Below are positions 4,782 to 10,779 of a stretch of DNA of 10,779 bases, in pieces. Source of the DNA: Candidatus Woesearchaeota archaeon (GTDB lineage: Archaea > Nanobdellota > Nanobdellia > SCGC-AAA011-G17 > UBA489); assembly GCA_030679025.1 (NCBI GenBank), contig JAUXTV010000198.1, positions 1 through 10,779 of the forward strand, read 5' to 3'. The stretch's first letter is position 1. Each line of letters begins with the position of its first letter. A program made the position numbers and the translations under genes. Under the pieces are notes generated by a model that searched no databases, was not told where the DNA came from, and worked only from the letters and a program-made list of their open reading frames with translations.

Positions 4782-7700
4782 ATGACTATCATTAAAAAGC
4801 TCCATTTTCGAGGCTTCAAGAGTTTTGCTAAACCATTAGATTTAGACTTCGGAACTGGTTTTAATGCCATAATCGGACCAAATGGCAGTGGTAAGTCAAA
4901 CGTGATTGACGGCCTCTGTTTTGTTCTAGGAAAAATGTCTGCTAAGGGCATGCGAGTAGAAAAATCAGCCAACTTAATTTACAACGGTGGTAAAAAAGGA
5001 TCTGCCATGAAGGAAGCTGAAGTCTCTATCTTCTTTGACAATGAAAAAAAAGATTTCCCAGTAGAGGCAGAAGAAATCAAAGTCAGTCGTATTGTTCGCC
5101 AGAATGGTCAATCTATTTACAAGATTAATGATGTAGTCCATACACGTCAGCAAGTCGTTGATATGTTATCCATTGCAAAAATAGATCCTGATGGTCATAA
5201 CATTGTCTTGCAGGGAGACATCGTCCACTTCATGGAGATGAAGACTGAAGAGCGTCGTCAACTGATTGAAGAAATTTCTGGTATTTCTGTTTATGAAGAT
5301 AAAAAACAAAAAGCAATCAATGAATTAAATAAAGTAGAAGAAAAATTAAATGAAGCAACTATTATCATGACTGAGCGTGAAGCTAATCTTCGCGAGTTAA
5401 AGAAAGATCGTGATCAAGCAGTTAAATACAAAGATTTGGAAAAAAATATCAAGAGCAACAAAGCAACCTTCATTCATATGCAGTTAGAAGACAAAAAGAA
5501 AAAAGTAGAAGATATCGAAAAGAAGATTGCAGATCATCAAGCACAACAAGAAAAATTCACCAAGAAAATAGAAGAATTGAAGAAATCTATCACTGACAAG
5601 AAAAAAGAACTCCAAGACATAGGTAAAGACATTGAGCAAAAAGGTGAGAAAGAAGCTATCGCAGTCCAAAAAGAAGTAGAAACCATCAGAACTACTTTAA
5701 TCAAGCAGACAGAGCGTTTGCGCACAGTAAAGAATGAAATTACCAAGATCGAAGAGCGTAAAAAACAGCTTAAAATAGGCTTAGATGACATAAAAGGAAC
5801 CATTCAACAACTAGAACAATCTCGCTCTTCTATCAACAAGAAAATTGAGGAATCAAAAACAAAAGATAGTCGCTTGCAAGAAGACATTCAAAGATTCAAA
5901 GAAAAATATGGTGTTGGTGGAACAACTGATGGGTTGGATAAAATCGAAGATAAGGTAAAAAAAATAGAAGAGCAAATACAAAAGCAAACTGAAGAGCAGC
6001 AAGATGCATTGCGCAAGAAATTCCAATTAGAGGCAGAAATCCAGCAATTAGATGAACAAATTGGCAAGCTCACAAAATTAGGCAAAGGCATGGATGTTGT
6101 CAAGCAGAAAAAAGAAGTAGAAAAAGTATCAGCAGAATTACAAAAAGCATTGCAGGAAGATAGCGTCTTAGCTACTCAATTAAGAGATGTCAAGGAAAAA
6201 ATACAACGATCACAAGAACAAATGTTCGCTGCGCAGGCAAAAGAAGCTGGGTATAAAAGTTCCATGCTAGATGATGGGGCTATCAAAAAGATTCTTAGTC
6301 TAAACAATCCAAAGATTTATGGTTTAGTCTCCCAATTAGGTAAAGTATCGGAAAAATATAGTCGCGCATTAGAAGTAGCTGCTGGTCCTCGTATCAGAAG
6401 TATTGTCGTCGAAGATGATAGAATCGCTGCAGAATGTATTGCCATGCTCAAAGAATCTCGAGCAGGTATTGCAACATTTTTGCCTTTAAACAAAGTAAGA
6501 GGGCGTGCCGAAGGCACTGCAGTTACAGGAAAAGGCGTGCATGGGAGTGCTTTAGACTTGGTCACTTATGATAAAAAATTCAAAGATATATTCTCTTTTG
6601 TTTTCGGTTCAACCTATGTAGTGGATGACGTGGAAACAGGTCGTCGCATGGGTATAGGAAAAGCTCGCATGGTCACTTTAGATGGTGACTTAATGGAAGT
6701 CTCTGGTGCTATGATCGGTGGATTCAGAGCTAAAACACAAGGCCTCGGATTCCAGCAAAAAGAAGCTTCAGAAAACTTAGGCAAGTTCGAAAAAGAAGTA
6801 GAGCATCAAGAAAAACTCAAAGCAACTTTGGAAACACGTCGTGAAGAATTAGAGCAGCGTATAGAACGGTTGAGAAAGTTCAAGAGTGAAATGGAAGGAG
6901 AGATGATTAAAGTTGAAGCTTCAGTCGGTTCTTTAGATGTAGAACAGCTTATGGAAGAGCGTGAAAAGCGTGCCAAAGATAAAGTATTTTCATTTGTTGA
7001 AGCAGCCACTAAAGAAATTGCAGACATGCAGGAAGAATTAGAATCGCTCAAGAAAGAGCGGGAAAAATTCATGGAAGGTATGAAGGGCTTGTCCAATCCG
7101 CAAGTTGCCTCTTCATTAACTAATATGGAAGAACGAAAGCAAAAAGCTCGTGAAGAGATTGTTCAATTCCAAACAGAAATAAAAAATATAGATACACAAA
7201 TTGCAGGCATCTACAAGCCAGAAGAAGAAAAAACACTCAAGATTGTAAAGCAGCATGATAAAGAAATCCAGGACTTTACTAAAGAAGCAGATGCTTTAGA
7301 GACACAATTAAAACAACACCAGAAGTCCTTGCAAGATCAAGAAGAAAAAGCGCTCAAGTTCCAAAAGGAATACAAAAACCTCTTCCTACGCAGAAATAAG
7401 CTGTCTGAGGAGATCTCTAAAGGAGAAGCTGACGCTACTGTAGAAGACATGAAAACACGAGAAATACAAAACAAGATTAATGAAGTCAATATCACACGCG
7501 CTAAGGGAGTTGCAGAAAAAGAGGCTTTAGAGAAGGAATATGAAGAATTCAAGGGCGTAGAGCTTCGACAGCATATCTCTCTAGATAAATTAAAAGATGA
7601 AATTAGCAAATTCGAAAAGCATATGAGTGACATGGGAAACATTAACTTGCGTGCTTTAGAAGTGTATGACCACTTGTTAAAAGAATATGATGAGTTGTTG

Positions 7701-8222
7701 AAGAAGATAGACAAGTTAAGGTCAGAAAAAGAAGATGTTCTCCAGATGATGTATGAGATCGAAACAAAAAAGAAAGATCTTTTCTTGGAAACCTATAAAG
7801 AACTCTCCAAAAACTTCACAGAAATATTCGCATCCCTGTCTGCAAAAGGAGAAGCATTGCTCTTCTTGGAAAATGAGGAAGATCCACTAGCTGCAGGTGT
7901 AGAAATTCGCGTACGTTTGGCAGGAAATAAATTCTTAGATATCAAGTCCTTGTCTGGTGGAGAAAAAACTTTAGCAGCTCTCTCATTCATTTTTGCTATT
8001 CAAGATTATCATCCAGCTTCTTTCTATTTGATGGATGAAGTAGATGCAGCTCTAGACAAGAGAAATTCTGAATTATTGTCTAAATTAATAGCTAAATATG
8101 CAAATAAAGCGCAATATATAATTATTTCTCACAATGATGCTATTATCTCTGAAGCAGAGCAGATTTACGGTGTTTCTATGCAGACCAACGGCATTAGTAA
8201 AGTAGTGAGTTTGAAAATATAA
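4782..8222 (+). CDS. smc: Chromosome segregation protein SMC
   Basis: A 1146-residue ATPase that dimerises at its hinge and forms a DNA-entrapping ring compacting and segregating the chromosome. Domains in order: N-terminal ATPase half with Walker A GPNGSGKSN (32-40), the arginine-finger region around Arg58 and the Q-loop Gln144; first coiled coil, about 172-505; hinge, about 513-650, ending in the conserved SGAMIGGF; second coiled coil, about 655-1010; C-terminal ATPase half with signature LSGGEKT (1057-1063), Walker B YLMDE (1082-1086), D-loop ALD (1090-1092) and switch His1117. Length and all ATPase motifs are normal, so it should be functional. Glycine- and proline-containing breaks at 376-384 and 766-773 may mark an elbow. 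No kleisin (scpA/scpB) gene is adjacent in this window. The stop codon directly abuts that of the opposing gene. Confidence 0.97.
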   Translation: MTIIKKLHFRGFKSFAKPLDLDFGTGFNAIIGPNGSGKSNVIDGLCFVLGKMSAKGMRVEKSANLIYNGGKKGSAMKEAEVSIFFDNEKKDFPVEAEEIKVSRIVRQNGQSIYKINDVVHTRQQVVDMLSIAKIDPDGHNIVLQGDIVHFMEMKTEERRQLIEEISGISVYEDKKQKAINELNKVEEKLNEATIIMTEREANLRELKKDRDQAVKYKDLEKNIKSNKATFIHMQLEDKKKKVEDIEKKIADHQAQQEKFTKKIEELKKSITDKKKELQDIGKDIEQKGEKEAIAVQKEVETIRTTLIKQTERLRTVKNEITKIEERKKQLKIGLDDIKGTIQQLEQSRSSINKKIEESKTKDSRLQEDIQRFKEKYGVGGTTDGLDKIEDKVKKIEEQIQKQTEEQQDALRKKFQLEAEIQQLDEQIGKLTKLGKGMDVVKQKKEVEKVSAELQKALQEDSVLATQLRDVKEKIQRSQEQMFAAQAKEAGYKSSMLDDGAIKKILSLNNPKIYGLVSQLGKVSEKYSRALEVAAGPRIRSIVVEDDRIAAECIAMLKESRAGIATFLPLNKVRGRAEGTAVTGKGVHGSALDLVTYDKKFKDIFSFVFGSTYVVDDVETGRRMGIGKARMVTLDGDLMEVSGAMIGGFRAKTQGLGFQQKEASENLGKFEKEVEHQEKLKATLETRREELEQRIERLRKFKSEMEGEMIKVEASVGSLDVEQLMEEREKRAKDKVFSFVEAATKEIADMQEELESLKKEREKFMEGMKGLSNPQVASSLTNMEERKQKAREEIVQFQTEIKNIDTQIAGIYKPEEEKTLKIVKQHDKEIQDFTKEADALETQLKQHQKSLQDQEEKALKFQKEYKNLFLRRNKLSEEISKGEADATVEDMKTREIQNKINEVNITRAKGVAEKEALEKEYEEFKGVELRQHISLDKLKDEISKFEKHMSDMGNINLRALEVYDHLLKEYDELLKKIDKLRSEKEDVLQMMYEIETKKKDLFLETYKELSKNFTEIFASLSAKGEALLFLENEEDPLAAGVEIRVRLAGNKFLDIKSLSGGEKTLAALSFIFAIQDYHPASFYLMDEVDAALDKRNSELLSKLIAKYANKAQYIIISHNDAIISEAEQIYGVSMQTNGISKVVSLKI

Positions 8223-9179
8223 TTATTTTTTTCTCTTCCACATGATAAGGAGATGTACTAGCAAGATGAGTAAGACAATTAAAAAGAAGAGTAATGGGCT
8301 TTGATGATAAATTTGGACAGGATATTCTTCAGTCGGAGTTAAACTGCTCACAACAGCAAAAGAATCTGCGCCTGATGCCTTTTGGTCTACTTGTTCTGCA
8401 GTAACTACGAGGAAATAATCATTATAAGGAAGAGGTTCAGGTAAGGAAAAAGTCTTCTGAAATCGTGATTCTCCGCCTGTAACTACTAGTTCTTCATTCT
8501 CCATATAATAGACTTTATTAGTGACGTCTTGAACGCTATACTGTAGTGTTAAATTCTGACTAAACAAAGGAGAAACAACAATCTGTGCAGAAATATCTTG
8601 TCCAGGTAGTACTGTCTTGGTGAGTAAGTCCACAGCTACATGAAAATCAAGATTATCTATTTGAATAAGCACTGGAATTTGTTTGAAGACAAAAACATCT
8701 TCTATAGTGATGTGACCAATAAAAGTACCTACTTGATCAGTCTCAACTTGAAAGTTTACGTCTTGCTCTTCACCAGAGCCAAGAGCGACATAAGGTTCTA
8801 AGATTTTAAGGATAGGAATATTGGAAGTAAAAGTCAGGTCAAAAGGAAAATCTGCATGATGGATCAGATGGAGACTGAACCTACTATAGTCATATTGATT
8901 GAGATGAAGCTCCACTTTTTTAGGAATAACTTCGAGCAATAGGGAAATTAATCTTCCTTGTTCTCTGGTTGTAGGCGTGTCTTCTCCAGCAGCTGGTCTA
9001 AAACCTCCCCCACTTAAAACATTCAAGCTTACAGTACCTTGGGTAGGTGCACCACTAATCAAGTTGTATTGTTGTAAGAGATAAAAGAAAGTCAGAAATA
9101 TAAAAAAAGAGAAGAAAATAACGAACAGTACTAGTTTCTGTCTATCTCGTTGGTTGTGATGGGGAAAAAGCTTGTTCAT
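8223..9179 (-). CDS. Membrane-anchored extracytoplasmic protein, third gene of the surface operon
   Basis: A 318-residue protein not assigned to a named family. A basic N-terminus is followed by a hydrophobic segment (about 16-37), then a long ectodomain, then a second hydrophobic segment (about 295-313) and the cytoplasmic-looking end KRKK. Both ends are therefore predicted inside, with residues 38-294 outside the cell. After a small Gly/Thr-rich linker (40-72), the ectodomain is dominated by alternating hydrophobic strands (FSLHLIHH, VLIQI, NLTLQYSV), suggesting two or three Ig- or COG1470-like beta-sandwich units. Asn209-Leu-Thr is a possible N-glycosylation site. Its ATG overlaps the stop of the previous gene in an ATGA, a sign of coupled translation. 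Likely a structural or adhesive envelope protein; the function is unknown. Confidence 0.75.
   Translation of the reverse strand: MNKLFPHHNQRDRQKLVLFVIFFSFFIFLTFFYLLQQYNLISGAPTQGTVSLNVLSGGGFRPAAGEDTPTTREQGRLISLLLEVIPKKVELHLNQYDYSRFSLHLIHHADFPFDLTFTSNIPILKILEPYVALGSGEEQDVNFQVETDQVGTFIGHITIEDVFVFKQIPVLIQIDNLDFHVAVDLLTKTVLPGQDISAQIVVSPLFSQNLTLQYSVQDVTNKVYYMENEELVVTGGESRFQKTFSLPEPLPYNDYFLVVTAEQVDQKASGADSFAVVSSLTPTEEYPVQIYHQSPLLFFLIVLLILLVHLLIMWKRKK
8226..8232 (+). terminator. Possible oligo-T terminator of smc
   Basis: Seven consecutive T, followed by ctctt, begin four bases after the smc stop codon. Archaeal termination commonly needs only a U-tract without a hairpin. The tract lies inside the opposing gene, where it encodes the terminal lysines, so it has a coding explanation as well. 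Confidence 0.4.
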
Positions 9180-9586
9180 AGTTTTTTGGTAAGGACTATA
9201 AGTTTACCAGTATAGTCTTTTTTTCCTGCATCTTTATCTACTTGTGCAAAGAAACGAACACTTTTACTTTCGCCTTTTTGCAGAGTAAATAATGATTCTT
9301 CAGCAGTTACAAAAGGAATACCTTCAATAAACAATTGAACTGAAATAGGATAGTGATCTGCCCTAAACACTAAAGGACGTTCAACTTTGGAGCTTGGTCG
9401 TAAAGTGCCAAAATATAAAGCATCTTTGTCTAAATTAATACCCACATAGTCTCCTACAGAAAGATGTATAGGGATTTCTTGTCGAGTAAGAGGGTGGAAA
9501 GTATAGTAACTAAGAAGAGTAAGAAAAAGCGTAAACACTAAAAGCATAATGATATACAAAAGTATTTGTTTAGTCTTCTTTTTCAT
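9176..9586 (-). CDS. Small membrane-anchored beta-sandwich protein, second gene of the surface operon
   Basis: A 136-residue protein: a lysine-rich N-terminus (MKKKTKQ), one hydrophobic signal-anchor (about 7-27), and an ectodomain of about 105 residues. The ectodomain shows the spacing of a single beta-sandwich: a strand ending ALYFGTL, a SSKVERPLVF strand, LFTLQKGESKSVRFFAQV, and a closing DYTGKLIVL strand. This layout recalls archaeal COG1470-like ectodomains, but it is not a firm family match. The frame extends upstream to ATG codons at 9625 and 9622. The ATG at 9586 is preferred because the basic residues then directly precede the membrane segment and the overlap with the upstream gene falls to 17 bases; no ribosome binding site separates the choices. 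It overlaps the next gene by ATGA. Function unknown. Confidence 0.72.
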   Translation of the reverse strand: MKKKTKQILLYIIMLLVFTLFLTLLSYYTFHPLTRQEIPIHLSVGDYVGINLDKDALYFGTLRPSSKVERPLVFRADHYPISVQLFIEGIPFVTAEESLFTLQKGESKSVRFFAQVDKDAGKKDYTGKLIVLTKKL

Positions 9587-10733
9587 GGTTTTTGAAATGG
9601 TGTACCAGCCATACAATAACATCAATAAGCAACATGCCTATAATAATAATGGTCAATATAAGAGTAGTGCTAAGATTAAATTTGCTTTCAACAAGAACAG
9701 GAACAGTAACTAGGGTAGTCTTGTCATAATAGTGAAGCGTTATTTGGGCATCATACAATCCTGTTTCAACTAATCTAGTATCCCAAAGAGCAGAAAGTGG
9801 TAATTGTTCCCAAGCAGGAAGAGCAATAGAAGGAGTTATCAAAACATCACCTATTTGTGTGCCTTGTTTAAAAAAACGAATCTCTGCAGAAAGATGTTCT
9901 ATTTGATTATTCCAACGATTATGCACTTGTATTTGGAAAGGAACTAGGGATTTAGTATAGACTTTTTTTGTGTAGTCCGTCACATTGACAAACAAGGTAC
10001 CAATGCGAAGTTCTTCAGTAATCTGTTCAGTAGTGTCTCCATCATATTCAGTGAAAGCAATAATGGGAAAGATACCTGCACCATATTTAGAGGAGTCTAA
10101 AACAATAAGAGCAGTTTCTGTTGTTTGAGCAGGTATATATACTTGGGGTGTGGACAAAGAATCTAATAAAGCGCCAGTCGCATCATAAATCTGTAAAGTG
10201 CCAACTGCGCGTTGAATATCTTCTAAGCCATAATTAATGGTACTAAAGGTAGCTTTGCTTTGTTCACCTTCATTAATGTCTTGTAATTCTAAAGTAGTTT
10301 CTGCATATTTTCCAGTATAAGGAACACGAATAACAATTTTCCCTTCGACAGAAATAACTGCCCCTATACCTTGAGCTTCCTTTCCAGTATTAATAGGTGC
10401 TTGGACTGCATTCACGCTTACAATATGCTCTCCAGGTTTTCGTATGACTGCTGGAAAATCAATAGTGATGGTATAAGCCTTGGATTGATAAGGAGGAATA
10501 ACAAAAAAACCTTCTTCACTTTTCATGTATTGTGCTAAATCTCCCCCGAGTTGTAACGTTGCGTTCAAAGGTCGACCAGCAGAATTAATTAGATTAATGA
10601 TAATCTCTTCATGAGCATTAGGTTCAAACGCTAATTCTATCTTAGAAGGTGAAATGCCTATGGCAGAGACAAAAGAAAGAGTCAAAAGTAGAAAAATCAA
10701 TACTTCAAGAACAAAAGAGCCATGACGAACCAT
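9570..10733 (-). CDS. Secreted, C-terminally membrane-anchored surface protein, first gene of the surface operon
   Basis: A 387-residue protein of an archaeal surface type I cannot name. It has a signal peptide (residues 1-24, hydrophobic core VLIFLLLTLSFVSA, cleavage likely after Ala24). An ectodomain of about 330 residues follows, rich in beta strands. Its opening, IGISPSKIELAFEP, is a common N-terminal pattern in archaeal exported beta-sandwich proteins. A single C-terminal transmembrane helix (about 356-377) and a short charged tail (HHFKNHEKED) end it. Three or four beta-sandwich units would fit. N-glycosylation sequons occur at Asn57, Asn250 and Asn353. No catalytic motif is visible. 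The ATG at 10733 is the only ATG after an in-frame stop at 10770-10772. Its promoter, or an upstream operon gene, lies beyond the window. Confidence 0.78.
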   Translation of the reverse strand: MVRHGSFVLEVLIFLLLTLSFVSAIGISPSKIELAFEPNAHEEIIINLINSAGRPLNATLQLGGDLAQYMKSEEGFFVIPPYQSKAYTITIDFPAVIRKPGEHIVSVNAVQAPINTGKEAQGIGAVISVEGKIVIRVPYTGKYAETTLELQDINEGEQSKATFSTINYGLEDIQRAVGTLQIYDATGALLDSLSTPQVYIPAQTTETALIVLDSSKYGAGIFPIIAFTEYDGDTTEQITEELRIGTLFVNVTDYTKKVYTKSLVPFQIQVHNRWNNQIEHLSAEIRFFKQGTQIGDVLITPSIALPAWEQLPLSALWDTRLVETGLYDAQITLHYYDKTTLVTVPVLVESKFNLSTTLILTIIIIGMLLIDVIVWLVHHFKNHEKED

Positions 10734-10779
10734 GAATGTTGCACTTAAGAGAAGAGACCAGCGTGCACCTCAAATCCGC

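Noticed and set aside
5484..7990. Several minus-strand open frames inside smc
   Set aside because: They are Ser/Phe/Leu-rich shadows of the Lys/Glu-rich coiled-coil coding strand, without promoters or ribosome binding sites.
10745..10777. Possible minus-strand tail of an upstream operon gene (frame ending GFEVHAGLFS then stop, 11 bases before the ATG at 10733)
   Set aside because: An operon partner here is plausible, but ten residues with no recognisable motif cannot support a gene call.
10732..10779. Possible plus-strand gene start (MNVALKRRDQRAPQIR) running off the window
   Set aside because: It has no ribosome binding site or promoter, and its ATG overlaps the start codon of the well-supported minus-strand gene. 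Sixteen residues are too few to judge.

Overview
The window reads as chromosomal DNA of an AT-rich archaeon. Good archaeal TATA elements (mostly T-T-T-A-T/A-A-A-A/T) lie at archaeal spacing upstream of several genes. Purine-rich ribosome binding sites, an archaeal-type RNase HII ending in a PCNA-binding-like peptide, and sortase-free membrane-anchored beta-sandwich surface proteins fit the same picture. Very tight packing suggests a small streamlined genome, possibly a DPANN lineage such as Woesearchaeota. The phylum is inference; no rRNA or other decisive marker is present.

Layout. (1) 1-684 (+): a tRNA-dihydrouridine synthase whose N-terminus lies outside the window. (2) 747-1788 (+): a two-gene unit with its own promoter, encoding a nucleotidyltransferase-fold protein and an unrecognised 174-residue partner. 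Both use AGA heavily for arginine, unlike the SMC gene. (3) 1790-2641 (-): a calcineurin-like metallophosphoesterase, convergent with the previous gene with one base between stop codons. (4) 2734-3180 (-): an orphan 148-residue protein. (5) 3334-3994 (+): an AbrB-type antitoxin overlapping a PIN-domain toxin of the COG1569 type, with a three-half-site candidate operator in its promoter. (6) 4050-4715 (+): RNase HII with two departures from the family consensus near the active site. (7) 4782-8222 (+): a full-length SMC chromosome-organising ATPase. (8) 10733-8223 (-): three overlapping genes for membrane-anchored extracytoplasmic proteins with beta-sandwich-like ectodomains. Their last stop codon directly abuts the SMC stop codon.

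How they fit together. RNase HII and SMC are genome-maintenance genes, each with its own promoter. The AbrB/PIN pair is a toxin-antitoxin module. The nucleotidyltransferase with its unknown partner is the most accessory-looking unit and may be a second small two-component module. The three surface genes share a start/stop overlap and a similar architecture, and probably encode parts of one envelope-associated assembly of unknown function. No tRNA, rRNA, CRISPR array, insertion sequence or intergenic gap above 300 bases was found.
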